Source of the DNA: Aculops lycopersici
Lineage: Eukaryota; Arthropoda; Arachnida; Trombidiformes; Eriophyidae
NCBI GenBank assembly: GCA_015350385.1
Contig: WNKI01000005.1
Span: 944,266-1,008,265, forward strand
Reading direction: 5' to 3'
Length of the DNA stretch: 64,000 bases
Notes under the pieces: model-generated
What the model was told of the DNA's origin: nothing
What the model saw: only the letters and a program-made list of their open reading frames with translations
The model's database searches: none
Shown: piece after piece, positions 9,066-19,603 of the stretch
How the letters are laid out: each line of letters begins with the position of its first letter
How positions within the stretch are numbered: the first letter of the stretch is position 1
Made by a program: the position numbers and the translations under genes

Positions 9066-12000
9066 ATGGACCCTTCAAATACAGAGCTCGATACCCTGTT
9101 AGATCGCTGGAGGCGCGAAGTATTTGGAAATTCTGGTGCAAACCCTGTCCCAATCCTATGTAGCATAGCCGATCTTATGGAAAGGGAAACTGAGGCTTAT
9201 TTGAAACTGCCCATAGATCCATTCGATGATCGACATCCATCTAGAGCATACCCGGATTGTTCTCTAGGCATATTGTTAAAAACTCTATTCAAGAATGAGA
9301 ATTTCATGACAGAGTTAACTAGTGAGTATATCACGTCCCGGTCCAATTTTGATTTACACGTCGTAAGCTGCCGTCTCTTATTGGATATATTACCAGGCTT
9401 AGACTCTACGGTCGTGTTTATGGAATCTGAAAATCTAGTGAAACAGTTAATCGACTGGGTTGAAACAGCCCAATTTCCGCTAAACTCTTACGCAACAGGC
9501 TTATTGGCTGCGGCTATGGAGGTCGGAGGTATATCAAATATATTCCGAGAACAAAATAATCGGCTTGTCCCACTACTGTTCAGCCGGTTACATAAATTGA
9601 CTTTTGATTCACCAGACTCAACAAGTAAGGAAGATCAAAATAGCGTTACTAGTATGGATACGTCGAACAATCAGGCTTTGAGCAAGTCAAATCATTCGGC
9701 AAATATGAGCAAGAAGACTGGTAGTGAAGTCCAATTGAACTGTGGTTCAGTTAAACGTCCATTTGATTCTCTTTGTGAAGATGATGACACTTTGGATACA
9801 GGACCAAGCGAGAAAAGATCAGTTCATACTAACACCCTCAAATCACCCATCCACAATGAATGCTCCAGTAGCTCCTGGGCTGAAGCATACATGTCTGGAT
9901 CTTATCAAATGAATCCTTTGAATACTGTGATGCAACAAAGATTTATATTACAATATTTATGTGCCATAGGAGAATATCAAGAATTGTTAGTACACTTCTT
10001 CGAGCATAGAGCTCTTAATTATATCCTACATTTCATCGACGGACGAAAGAATCAGGACGTTCGTTTAGCTTTTGATGCCCTCAAGTTTTTGGCCTCCATT
10101 TTGACGCATAAGAAGTTCGCCCTGCAATTCTTGGAACATGGAGGTTTATCTCATCTATTACGCGTTAATCGACATGGTATGGCTTCGTCAGGGGTCAGTA
10201 TATGCTTATATTATCTAGCATATAACAAGGACGTAATGGAACGCATCTGCTGGATGAAACGAGAGTTGGTTGAAAAGATGGTGGCATATGGGCTCTGGTT
10301 ACTCGAGTGTTCACATAATTCTAGCAGAGCCCATGCAGCCATGTTCTTCTCGGCCTGTTTCCAGTTTCCGTTATTACTTAGGATATTTGATCGCGACGCA
10401 GGCTTACGCAAGTTGTTGAATGTTATATTTATGCGAGGTCTATTCTGCGATGACACAACACTCCATGAACTTTCTGATGATGAGATGTTCACACGCCGTC
10501 ATACAGCGAAGCAAGCTTGCATAGCCTTGAAAAAATACACTCGAGCACATTTTATATCCGAAACAAGACGCCATGCGAGAGCTAATGCTCAACAACCTAA
10601 CGATCAGGAGTGCAAACCCATAATAATGTCAGATGAGCATTTCGCTGATGCGATTGAGCTACATCGACAGCAATCAGTCCAACGTTTCGATTGGTCGGCA
10701 ATCGATAAGATAGCCAAGGAGGACGGAGTACTTTATTTATTCAAGACTATCGCTTACTTCTGGCATCGAGGCTTGACTTCAAAATCTCTAACTGTTAGAA
10801 GTGCCCTCGAAGTCCTTGTTGTTTGTTCCCTCTCACCTCGAACCCAACGGATTTTGCTCAAGATGGTAATACACAGCGATTTTCCATCACCAATAGCCAT
10901 GGACTTTCCCGTTCTTGGAATCGTTGTTCATTGTGCGGATCCAAAAATCGAAGACGCGGATTGCAAGAAGTCTGCTCTTAATATATTGATCAACCTGGCA
11001 TACAAGGATCACCCTGCAAGAGTACCAGCACCTCTATCAAATACAAGCTTCGAATCAAATGATCTCAATCAGAGCCGCTTTTCAGCACCGGGTAGTGCTA
11101 AGAAAAGGGTGCCACAGAGGAATTCGGATCTGTCTGCCCAACTACGCAAAGCAATCTGGGACAATAACGGCACACTTATCTTACCCAAACTATTGACCAT
11201 AACATCACCTTTGACCGAGGCCGACAAAATTAGATCGCTCGCTTGCCGAGTTCTTTGTGGCTTAGCCAAGGAGGAAAGTATCCGCCAAATCATGAGCAAA
11301 TTACCACTATTTATTGATGGCCAACTTACAACGCTGATGAAGGAGCCCATATTGCCGGAGAAGAGACTCGAGCATATGTCGTTCTGCAAATATTGTCGAG
11401 AACTAATAGAACTTGTAACCGGGAAGAAGATTGCAGCACCATTCAACGCATTCCGTTGCCCGGAGGCCACAAATAGACTTATAGCTCCATTGAACATAGC
11501 ATCTCGGATCTTACAACGTAGAGTTCAACCGCCTAGTGGTGGTGTGAATGGCGCTAAATATGACAGGCACTATGTCTACAGCAAATTCAGGCCAATCAGG
11601 CTCATGCGAGACAACTTCGACGTCTCATCTAGTGCATCCTGTTGCTCGTTCTCGACAGACGGACAGTTCTGTTTTGTTGGCACAAACCATGGAGCCCTGA
11701 TGGCATTCAATATGAGCACTGGTATGATTGAAGCAAGTTACGAGTGTTCTGACGACGAGATCGCCTATGTTGAAGCTTCCTCAGATGATAATCTCATTCT
11801 CACCACCTCGCCAGATAGCGCCACACCTGCTTGCTACCTTTGGACATTCAATGAATTCTTTGAGAGAAAACAGCGGTTTGACGGCGACTTACATGCAGAA
11901 TTTGGTAAGGCTTCATCGGATCGAATTGTATCGACGCACGAAATGTTCTCACGTCTCTGGGATACGGCAACAGGTACCCTAGTTCACAAATTCGAGGGTT

Positions 12001-12770
12001 TACATCGTTACACTCATAACAAGGCAACTCTAAATTACACTGATACACTATTGCTTAACGACGGTGTTCTATGGGATGTCAGAAGCTCTTCTATTGTGCA
12101 TAGATTTGGAAAATTCAATGAGCGCATAAATGGTATCTTCCATCCAAACGGAAATGAGGTCATCTGTAACTCGCACATATGGGACGTAAGGAATTTCCGG
12201 CTCCTCAGGACAGTACCTGCCTTCGATAACTGTCAGCTGAAATTTAATTCGGCTGGTGATGTGATATTTTCTACTGTCTTGGACGATCCAGATGATTCTC
12301 CCAAGTTTCTCAATGAGTTCAAGACTTCATTCAGAACATTTGACTCTCATGATTACTCAACGATTGCCACTATTGATCTGGAAAAAATGATCTCACATCT
12401 AGCGATCAGCTCTGGCGACCAGTATTTGGCAGTTGTCGAGTCCAGCGCCTCAAGAATCCACGAAGATTATAGCACGGAACCGTTGAATGTTTGTAGACTC
12501 TACGAGGTCGGTCGACCAAAGAGACACGATATTGATCTAGCAGACGATGAGGATGCCGATGACGAGGATGGCGAGGACGACGAGGACGATGAGGACGACG
12601 ACGATGATGATGATGACGGAGGCGGTTTTGATGATGAAGAATATGATGATTATGATACCATGTACGAAGAAACTGACGAGTCTAATGACGAGGAGGTTGT
12701 CAGTCCTAGCGACTTATCATCATCGACTGGCGGGTCTCGAATGACTCACGACGAGCTTGTTCCATTCTAG
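9066..12770 (+). CDS. DCAF1: DCAF1 / VprBP / Mahjong, substrate receptor of CRL4, without LisH
   Basis: Receptor of the DDB1-CUL4 ubiquitin ligase, with roles in cell competition, replication and growth control. It has 1234 residues (human about 1507). The N-terminal half is an armadillo-like helical region to about residue 790, including SKLPLFIDGQLTTLMKEP. The WD40 propeller starts near 835 (SKFRPIRLMRD). Two DDB1-binding WDxR motifs are seen, WDVR at about 1003 and 1039, in the family blocks LLNDGVLWDVRSS and EVICNSHIWDVR. An Asp/Glu-rich tail follows (about 1158-1215). The family's central LisH motif and the linker before the propeller are missing: the frame runs from FCKYCRELIELVTGKK almost directly to the pre-propeller segment. 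Single exon, first in-frame ATG. Only 57 bp separate its stop from that of GMP reductase. Confidence 0.95.
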   Translation: MDPSNTELDTLLDRWRREVFGNSGANPVPILCSIADLMERETEAYLKLPIDPFDDRHPSRAYPDCSLGILLKTLFKNENFMTELTSEYITSRSNFDLHVVSCRLLLDILPGLDSTVVFMESENLVKQLIDWVETAQFPLNSYATGLLAAAMEVGGISNIFREQNNRLVPLLFSRLHKLTFDSPDSTSKEDQNSVTSMDTSNNQALSKSNHSANMSKKTGSEVQLNCGSVKRPFDSLCEDDDTLDTGPSEKRSVHTNTLKSPIHNECSSSSWAEAYMSGSYQMNPLNTVMQQRFILQYLCAIGEYQELLVHFFEHRALNYILHFIDGRKNQDVRLAFDALKFLASILTHKKFALQFLEHGGLSHLLRVNRHGMASSGVSICLYYLAYNKDVMERICWMKRELVEKMVAYGLWLLECSHNSSRAHAAMFFSACFQFPLLLRIFDRDAGLRKLLNVIFMRGLFCDDTTLHELSDDEMFTRRHTAKQACIALKKYTRAHFISETRRHARANAQQPNDQECKPIIMSDEHFADAIELHRQQSVQRFDWSAIDKIAKEDGVLYLFKTIAYFWHRGLTSKSLTVRSALEVLVVCSLSPRTQRILLKMVIHSDFPSPIAMDFPVLGIVVHCADPKIEDADCKKSALNILINLAYKDHPARVPAPLSNTSFESNDLNQSRFSAPGSAKKRVPQRNSDLSAQLRKAIWDNNGTLILPKLLTITSPLTEADKIRSLACRVLCGLAKEESIRQIMSKLPLFIDGQLTTLMKEPILPEKRLEHMSFCKYCRELIELVTGKKIAAPFNAFRCPEATNRLIAPLNIASRILQRRVQPPSGGVNGAKYDRHYVYSKFRPIRLMRDNFDVSSSASCCSFSTDGQFCFVGTNHGALMAFNMSTGMIEASYECSDDEIAYVEASSDDNLILTTSPDSATPACYLWTFNEFFERKQRFDGDLHAEFGKASSDRIVSTHEMFSRLWDTATGTLVHKFEGLHRYTHNKATLNYTDTLLLNDGVLWDVRSSSIVHRFGKFNERINGIFHPNGNEVICNSHIWDVRNFRLLRTVPAFDNCQLKFNSAGDVIFSTVLDDPDDSPKFLNEFKTSFRTFDSHDYSTIATIDLEKMISHLAISSGDQYLAVVESSASRIHEDYSTEPLNVCRLYEVGRPKRHDIDLADDEDADDEDGEDDEDDEDDDDDDDDGGGFDDEEYDDYDTMYEETDESNDEEVVSPSDLSSSTGGSRMTHDELVPF

Positions 12771-12827
12771 CACTGTAGATTTTAACAGTGTTCAACAAAG
12801 AGATAACTCGATTGTAACATTTGTAAA

Positions 12828-13895
12828 CTAATTGTTGTACTTAGGAACTTCGTAATGAGTAAACACTTCGTTTGTTTGGAAGGTAACTCTCTCAAATTCT
12901 ACGTGTCTCTGCAAATCACTTAATTGAAAGGCACCTACATAGGCGCAACATGATCGCAAGCCTCCCAAGATGTCGAGGACTGTCCTGCCAACATCGCCTC
13001 TTGCTGGAACCTTGACCACCTTGCCCTCGGATGATCGATAGTTAGCTAAACCAGCATTGTACTTCTCCTGAGCCAATTTAGATGCCATTCCATAGAACAA
13101 CTTGTAGGTTCCCATTTCATCGGTGAATTTTTCTCCTGGACACTGATCATGGCCAGCAAACATTCCACCTAACATAACAAAATTTGCACCTGCACCAAAG
13201 GCTTTACATACATCACCAGGCACTGTGCAACCACCATCTGAGATCACATAACCACCGTGCAGTCTGGCCGCCTCAGCGCATTCCATCACTGAGGTCAGCT
13301 GGCCACGGCCAACACCTGTCTTCTTCCTCGTTATGCACACTGAACCTGGTCCGATTCCAACCTTGACAATATCGGCACCCTCGAGTATGAGCCTATGAGT
13401 TGCCTCTGGTGTGACGACATTTCCTGCGATGATAGTTTTCATTGGGTACCTTGAGCGCATAGTTCTAATGAAGGTGGCAAACTCGTCGGTGTATCCGTTT
13501 GCAACATCAATGCAAATGTAATTTATCTCAGGTATCATGCTCATAATTTTGTCCAATCTTTTCTCATCATCCGAGCCAATTCCTGTGCTTATAGCCACAT
13601 TCTTCAAGACCTCAATATTCTCCTTGGCAAACTCAACCCATTCGTCGGCCGTGTAATGCTTGTGAATAGTTGTGAATAATCCGTAGCCATGTAAGGCCTT
13701 TGCCATCTCAAATCCACCGACCGAGTCCATGTTCGATGCAATTATAGGGATGCCATTGTACTCTTGTTCACTATATCTGAACTTATAAGATAGGTTGAGA
13801 TTAACTTCAGCCCGGCTCTTGATCTTGGACTGTTGGGGCAGTATGAGCACGTCGCTGAAGTTTAATGAGGGGTTTTCTCTGATTTGTCGAGGCAT
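12828..13895 (-). CDS. GMPR: GMP reductase
   Basis: Converts GMP to IMP and ammonia with NADPH, in purine salvage in the cytosol. It has 355 residues against about 345-348 in vertebrates. It shows the IMPDH/GMPR TIM-barrel signature GIGPGSVCITR with catalytic Cys187, the active-site loop RKKTGVGRGQ, SDGGCTVPGDV, and the phosphate-binding GANFVMLGGMFAGH. There is no CBS insert, which excludes IMP dehydrogenase. The N-terminus NFSDVLILP is typical. Complete, single exon, convergent with DCAF1 so that the 3' UTRs must overlap or abut. Confidence 0.96.
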   Translation of the reverse strand: MPRQIRENPSLNFSDVLILPQQSKIKSRAEVNLNLSYKFRYSEQEYNGIPIIASNMDSVGGFEMAKALHGYGLFTTIHKHYTADEWVEFAKENIEVLKNVAISTGIGSDDEKRLDKIMSMIPEINYICIDVANGYTDEFATFIRTMRSRYPMKTIIAGNVVTPEATHRLILEGADIVKVGIGPGSVCITRKKTGVGRGQLTSVMECAEAARLHGGYVISDGGCTVPGDVCKAFGAGANFVMLGGMFAGHDQCPGEKFTDEMGTYKLFYGMASKLAQEKYNAGLANYRSSEGKVVKVPARGDVGRTVLDILGGLRSCCAYVGAFQLSDLQRHVEFERVTFQTNEVFTHYEVPKYNN

Positions 13896-16368
13896 TTCTG
13901 TAATCGCTAGCTTTCTTGTATAGATGATACGAAAGTTCTGATTGTTGAAGTTTCATAACTGTACCATATTATAAAAGATTGCCATCCATCGGGGAACATA
14001 TATATACCGACGAGTTTCATGGATAGGGACGTAGTGTGTTTAGAAAACTCATTTCATAATCGCAGCGCCCCAAGCGGCGCTTTTGGTACTAAATCAGCGA
14101 TGGAGGATAGCTTTGGTGGCATACGCAGATCACCGATGCCCGAATGACCGACAGCCTGTTGGCGACAGGCCAATTGGACCTACACAGTCTAATGTTAGCG
14201 GTGCGGGATAAGCAGACGTGGTCTATATACGCCTCCCTTTTAATCACGTCTCGAAATATTCCCGGATCAAAAACAGGATAGCCTGATTTTTAGGTAATTG
14301 TACAGTGCAATATGTAATTTTGTTGTGTGCCTCCAAGTTCAGTTACTAATTCGGTCAATTGAACATCACTAGCCAAGAGAGATATCGATAACTTATCATC
14401 ACAACATGACACCGCGTGAGTGTGTACTCCCTCCATCCTTGTTCGTGATCATATCTTGCCCTTTCTTTCTCGTTTTGTCCATTTAACCGTCGAATTCATG
14501 GAAAGGGAAAACATACACTTTGTTTGCGGGACAGCTAGCAACCGGTCGTGTTGGATGTTAGTTGTTGGACATAGTCGTTGTGACCACAAAGTTGCTAGAG
14601 CGACAGAATAGTGGAAATTCCTGGCATCGCCAGTGGAGTTTAACCAACATAAAGGCACCAACTTCCAGACACAATAGCTATGAGCTTAATGAGAATTGGA
14701 GAGCAAGCGAGAGTGGCCACTTTCTTCTCCGCCGCGCATCATGCATTTCGGTTATTATTTTGCATCCACGAGTCACTTCCCTTTCCAACTCTCTATTGAA
14801 GTTGATTCGAACTTTTGTGTGTTGAAACAGAAGCAAGTTGTTGGAAGTTGGAACTCGCACTCGAGGTAGAAGGTGGATGCTCCCTCTGTCTCAAGGTCCG
14901 GAGTTCCGCTGCAGCATGCAGCCAGCCACGAGGGCGACTTATAGCCACTCTCTTTCTCTCTGCTTGGCTTCCTTCTCTCCCATAACTCGCCAGTTGTTTG
15001 ACCATCGCGGGTCCGCGATTAGGGTCCTCCGCGTTCGAAGTTCGAACTTTAAAGTTGGAGACCCAAACTGGTGGCCGCGGTGGTGGCGCGTATGGGCTCG
15101 TGGAACGTGCGCAGCGCACGGGTCGCAAGTTCCCAAAGAGGAGCAACCAGGAGGAGGAGCAGTAGCTGTAGGCTACAGCCTGTAGCGCGAGCGCATGGGG
15201 CCAAGTTGATGCCGGACTGACCCAATCGTCTGGTGCTTTAATGTTGTGTTTTGCTTTGGTGCTTGGTATGCCAAGCGAACCCTCGGACTTTTGGATAGTT
15301 TCCGTGGGGGGAAGTGAGCAGTTTCTATGCGAGTTAACTGCACAGTATAGCGAGATAAACCGTAACCTTTGCGTCAACATTACTCCTCTCCCCCTTATCC
15401 ACATCTCTTCCTCTTTCTCTTTCTCTCTCTCGCTTCTTCACTCACATCGACCGTGAGTGACGCTCGGAGTTGCTCCAGCGGTGGTGGCAACTCGCGCTCC
15501 TTTTTGCTGCCTCGTTTGCTGTTGCTGCTGTTGTCGAGTCGATGCAGTAGAAGCGGCAGCAGCAGCCAGCAGCAGCGACTGCGACGGCCTGTAAACGCGC
15601 ACAATGAGTGAAAACAGCAACACAACCAAAACGAAGCGATGGGCCGCCGCCGTGTTGTGGTCCCGGCGGCTCGAGCTCGAGAAGCGGCCCAAAAAGTAGC
15701 AACAGAGTGAAGTTGCGCGGCTGCCGGCTGCGCCGCTAATGCCGCCGCTTTCGCTCTTTTGCCGCTTCTCGTTGGCTCGCGTCGTCGTCGTTTTCGTTCT
15801 GTTGCCGCTTTTGCTGCCGCTTAATGCTGCAGCAGCGTCGTTGAAAATTGGCGCCTTGTCTGTGGGACACACAAAAGAAAAGAAATACTTCCCCGAGTAG
15901 AAAATGCAAGTTGCCAACTCTTAACTAGCGCTTTTTGCTGCAAATGATTGCAACCAACACCAACACCAGTCAGTTGAGTCAGATTGCCACAACCACCATA
16001 GATGGATTTTTAAATCTCCCCACTGGCCCATTTAATAGTATCATCTCCTTTTATCAATTATAACCACCACCACCACCATCACCACTATCACCACCTCAAC
16101 TGCTCAGTCATCCGCTCACATATAGACTTGTGCGTGTGTCCAGTAGCCAATCTCAAGTCCAGCTGCTGTTATCAACCTTGATACTCCTTCTCCTATCAAC
16201 CAGCCAAGCAGCCAGCCAGCCAGCCGAGCAATCCCCCTTCCTCTTCTGCTTATTGAGAGTTGCACAATCACCCATCATTGAGACAAAGCCCACTATTCTA
16301 AGCTGAGATACCTTTAGAGCTAAAGCTCTCATCATATTAACTATTGAATCAAGAGTAGTCGTATTAGC
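13896..16368. other. Divergent region between GMP reductase and E2F
   Basis: 2.47 kb with no recognised exon. The GMPR side has a TATAAAAG-like stretch (about 13,970). A short GC hairpin (AGCGCC/GGCGCT, about 14,066-14,083) is followed by TTTT. The E2F side (about 15,350-16,368) is rich in CT, CAC and GCC/GCT triplets and looks like promoter plus a long 5' leader. Long open frames on both strands here come from triplet repeats and carry no family motif. Confidence 0.5.
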
Positions 16369-17334
16369 ATGGCGAAGAACAATGAGACTACACTGACCCA
16401 TCTGACCAAGCGCTTTGTAAAACTATTAAACTCATCCTCGGAGCGTGTGATCAACTTAAATGAGGCCTCCGCAAGGTTGAGTGTTGCAAAGAGGCGCATC
16501 TATGACATCACCAATGTCCTAGAGGGAATTGGATTATTAGAGAAAACTTCCAAGAACGTTACCCGGTGGGTGGATTGCTCGCGCGATAGCTCCTTTGCGG
16601 CGCATGCAAATCACTCAAACACTACAAATGCCACCACAAATATAACTAATAACAGCAACCTAAATATTAAGCAAGAAATTAATTCTACAACCACAACTAC
16701 TAACATCACACAAGCCTCACAGGATTCCGAGCTAACGGATCTTAGAAAAACTCACCAGGCTCTCGAGGATGGAATTCGCGAGTTGGAAAGGGATATTAGG
16801 CACCACATTTTAGGAGCAGAGGATGCTTATGTAACATATAATGATATCAAATCATCTTTTAATGACCAAACAGTCATAGCCATCAAGGCGCCAGCTGATG
16901 GGTTGCATACTAAACTAGAGGTAGACGAGAATCTTAGAATTGCCATCAAGAGCGAGGATGGACAGATTGAGGTTTATTTATACCAACATGGTAACAACAA
17001 CCAGAACCATAACCAAAATAACAACAATAACAACACAAATAGTGCAGCACAGCCTTTAGATATTTCCTCCACAAATACTAACAACTTGCAACCATATTCA
17101 TCGCTAAGCAGCGATGAGGGTAGGGGTACTATGTTGACAAATAACGACGACCAGCATCTCAATAACGATCCCACCCTATCATCAGCACTATCGAGTGATG
17201 TTGATCCATTTACCTGTATAGTGCCTATCGATCAACCAGAGGAGGACACACACTATAACTTTGGAATCGATTACTGCAATCCAATTTCAGATCTATACCT
17301 GGACGATGATCTTGGAAACATATATGCTACCTGA
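16369..17334 (+). CDS. E2F: E2F transcription factor (E2F4/5 or fly E2F2-like)
   Basis: DNA-binding factor that pairs with DP and is bound by Rb-family proteins to time S-phase genes. It has 321 residues. The winged-helix domain is at 5-68 with the hallmark RRIYDITNVLEGIGLL. After a short Asn/Thr-rich linker comes the coiled-coil/marked-box region, with AYVTYNDIKSSFNDQTVIAI and a beta segment QIEVYLY. The extreme C-terminus has YNFGIDYCNPISDLYLDDDL (296-315), equivalent to the Rb-pocket-binding activation motif. It lacks the cyclin A-binding N-terminus of E2F1-3, starting almost at the DNA-binding domain as in E2F4/5. An in-frame TGA 24 bp upstream supports the ATG. Asn-rich low-complexity stretches separate the domains. 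Confidence 0.93.
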   Translation: MAKNNETTLTHLTKRFVKLLNSSSERVINLNEASARLSVAKRRIYDITNVLEGIGLLEKTSKNVTRWVDCSRDSSFAAHANHSNTTNATTNITNNSNLNIKQEINSTTTTTNITQASQDSELTDLRKTHQALEDGIRELERDIRHHILGAEDAYVTYNDIKSSFNDQTVIAIKAPADGLHTKLEVDENLRIAIKSEDGQIEVYLYQHGNNNQNHNQNNNNNNTNSAAQPLDISSTNTNNLQPYSSLSSDEGRGTMLTNNDDQHLNNDPTLSSALSSDVDPFTCIVPIDQPEEDTHYNFGIDYCNPISDLYLDDDLGNIYAT

Positions 17335-17423
17335 TGAAAGTTACAAAAACCATCACTGAAACAATAAGAGATCATCATGTGTCCTTAAGTTTATTGTATT
17401 GTATACCTTAAAAGAAAAACTTT

Positions 17424-17429
17424 AATAAA
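17424..17429 (+). terminator. Poly(A) signal of E2F
   Basis: AATAAA 90 bp after the E2F stop. The complementary-strand AATAAA for WDR7 is at 17390-17395, inside the E2F 3' UTR, so the two convergent transcripts probably overlap. Confidence 0.6.
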
Positions 17430-17542
17430 CTGATATAAAATTTAGCAAATTATTATAGAGAAATTTTTTGTTTGTTACCTACGTTATTACAGATCATCAG
17501 CTTCATGCATTCATTCTTCCTTCTGCTGTTTTAGCTAATCAT

Positions 17543-19603
17543 TTACGAAGCAACTTGGTACCGGAACTCGCGGCCATCAATAAACATTAGAATGACCACC
17601 TTGCTGGCAACCCAAATCAGACGGGCAACCTTCAGTTGATCACTAGGACTCTTGAGCAGGTCTGCCGAAACGGGCGGCGTGTCGATTGCACCAACACATC
17701 TTGTTCGCAAGATCCCCAAACCGAACAAACCTGTTGCTGTAAGCCAGAAACAGAGCTTATTGTCGCCTGCGCTATAGGAGGCAAGGTACTTTCCGTCCGG
17801 CGAGAATGAGCATGAGGATATTGCAGATTTGTGAGCAGCCACAATCTGGGGCTTTGCTCGTTGCCTTAACTCATAAAGCGCCAGGTTTCCGGTTATAGTT
17901 CCAACGGCTATTCGTCGTGAACTAGAGCAATAGCTGACCATGTAGAATCTAGTGATCGCCGGAAATGCTTCTCCGAGACCTCTGTTCTCTAAAAGAGAAT
18001 GATCGATACAATGAAGGATAATGTCCATTGATTCGACAATCAGGTTGGCCACATCGATCGGCACCGACTCAACTAGAATACCGATATTTCTCAAGATTTC
18101 AGCCCTCGCTCTCACGAGCACAGGCTGAGGTTGTCTGTTTTGGCTGCTAGCCCTGGAGCTTGTGTTTGCAAGCTTGATATTATACTTTGTCACCTCTATA
18201 GCTAAGGTTGTGATGAATACTGTTGGTCGAGCGCATGCGATGGCTGAGATTGCATCCTTTGCCGCCTGTCTGGTGGCACTCGAGTCTTGTGTGTCGGCTT
18301 TAGGGTTTTCAGGCTCGCAGGACATATCTAAGAGACCTAGGAGGACCTTGGCCGCATCAAGATACGGTTCCCAAATAGTGAATCCGCGACCTATCAAACC
18401 AACAGCCGTATGCCTTAAGGTTGTATAAAATGGAATGTTTGGTGAGGTTGGAACAAATAACAAATGTGAAAGGCATCGGCCAGTCAGTCTTGCAAGTGGG
18501 GGCTTCTTTTCATCTAAATAGGTTGTACGCCATACAACATCTAGTGGTTGTTGTAATTTTGGCATCATTGTTGTGACTTGATCGGTCAGTGTTGTACTCG
18601 ATGCTAGAATTGACCAGATAGTTAGTGATCCTGTGTCATCGCCTCGAATTAATAATTTACCGGTTGCATTTGAGGCTAGGCACATCTTTGGCGAGTACAA
18701 ATATCGATGACTTGTTTTACAACTTAAAGTAGCCTTCAGCCGCGTTGCTGATGGAGCCTTGGTGGTCACGTGATACAAATGACCACCACCTTTATCCGTC
18801 CAGACCAATACCTGATCGCGAGTTATAAAGTTTCCACCAATCCAATGTCCATCTGTTGCCTCGACAGTACATAATTGCTTAAAGTCTGTGGCATCATATA
18901 TTTGCCATCTCTTCGCACAAACAATAAGTATGAGTCTCATGCTCTCTGGATTTGTTACGATCTGTACCGATCGAGAACAGTCTAAAGCTTTTCTATCATT
19001 ATCATAAATGGGATCCAAACTCTTACTCGTCTCATCTGTGATTGTCCATATTCGCACTATTCCAGTTATCGAGGCGCCAATTATCACAATGTTGCCCAAT
19101 TGAGGTGGCTGAAGGATATGTATAGAGGATATCCAATCAGGATCATCCTTTGAAGATAATCGAAATCTTATTTCGAATGTTTTTGGATCCATGACAAGAA
19201 TTTCTGCATAATATCCAACGCAGAATAATCTACAATCTTTGACAGAAACTTTAAAACTTTTTATAAACGTATGAGTGTATTGCGTTTTCTTTGTTTCTAT
19301 GCATTGGCCATCCTCAATATTCCACAAACACATCTCACCTTCATCTGAAGAGCTGACTAAAGTGTTTTTAGTTGTAAAATCACCATCTGCAATGCAGAGC
19401 ACCTTAGATGAGTGTCCAAATATTAGACATCTCGGCGTAATGGACAATAGAGGGTCTTGTTCAACATCCCACAAGCAAATTTGGCCATCCTGACTACCTG
19501 TGGCGAGAATCTTTTCATTATTCATCATGTGGACACTTGATATTCGATGCGTTGGGGCCTCCGGGCCCCAAAGAGCAATTGGTAAGACTAAACGGTCCGA
19601 CAT
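17543..19603 (-). CDS. WDR7: WDR7 / Rabconnectin-3 beta, half-length
   Basis: WDR7 with DMXL1/2 forms rabconnectin-3, which promotes V-ATPase assembly on acidic organelles and synaptic vesicles. This frame has 686 residues against about 1490 in human. The N-terminus is unmistakable (LVLPIALWGPEAPTHRISSV), followed by WD repeats DGQICLWDVE and EGEMCLWNIEDGQCIE. The C-terminal WD block is also present (ENRGLGEAFPAITRFYMVSY, SFSPDGKYLASYSAG, LIWVASKVVILMFIDGREF). The long middle region of the family is reduced to a short helical segment (about residues 430-535). The frame is uninterrupted with a normal start and stop, so this looks like a trimmed but working gene, not a pseudogene. Convergent with E2F. 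Confidence 0.93.
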   Translation of the reverse strand: MSDRLVLPIALWGPEAPTHRISSVHMMNNEKILATGSQDGQICLWDVEQDPLLSITPRCLIFGHSSKVLCIADGDFTTKNTLVSSSDEGEMCLWNIEDGQCIETKKTQYTHTFIKSFKVSVKDCRLFCVGYYAEILVMDPKTFEIRFRLSSKDDPDWISSIHILQPPQLGNIVIIGASITGIVRIWTITDETSKSLDPIYDNDRKALDCSRSVQIVTNPESMRLILIVCAKRWQIYDATDFKQLCTVEATDGHWIGGNFITRDQVLVWTDKGGGHLYHVTTKAPSATRLKATLSCKTSHRYLYSPKMCLASNATGKLLIRGDDTGSLTIWSILASSTTLTDQVTTMMPKLQQPLDVVWRTTYLDEKKPPLARLTGRCLSHLLFVPTSPNIPFYTTLRHTAVGLIGRGFTIWEPYLDAAKVLLGLLDMSCEPENPKADTQDSSATRQAAKDAISAIACARPTVFITTLAIEVTKYNIKLANTSSRASSQNRQPQPVLVRARAEILRNIGILVESVPIDVANLIVESMDIILHCIDHSLLENRGLGEAFPAITRFYMVSYCSSSRRIAVGTITGNLALYELRQRAKPQIVAAHKSAISSCSFSPDGKYLASYSAGDNKLCFWLTATGLFGLGILRTRCVGAIDTPPVSADLLKSPSDQLKVARLIWVASKVVILMFIDGREFRYQVAS

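Noticed and set aside
14066..14083. GC hairpin followed by TTTT near the GMPR promoter, considered as an RNA gene end
   Set aside because: Only a 6-bp stem, with no recognisable tRNA, snRNA or other RNA gene upstream.
15369..15917. Overlapping frames on both strands upstream of E2F
   Set aside because: Low-complexity Ser/Ala/Arg runs from CT and GCN repeats. More likely leader or promoter DNA.
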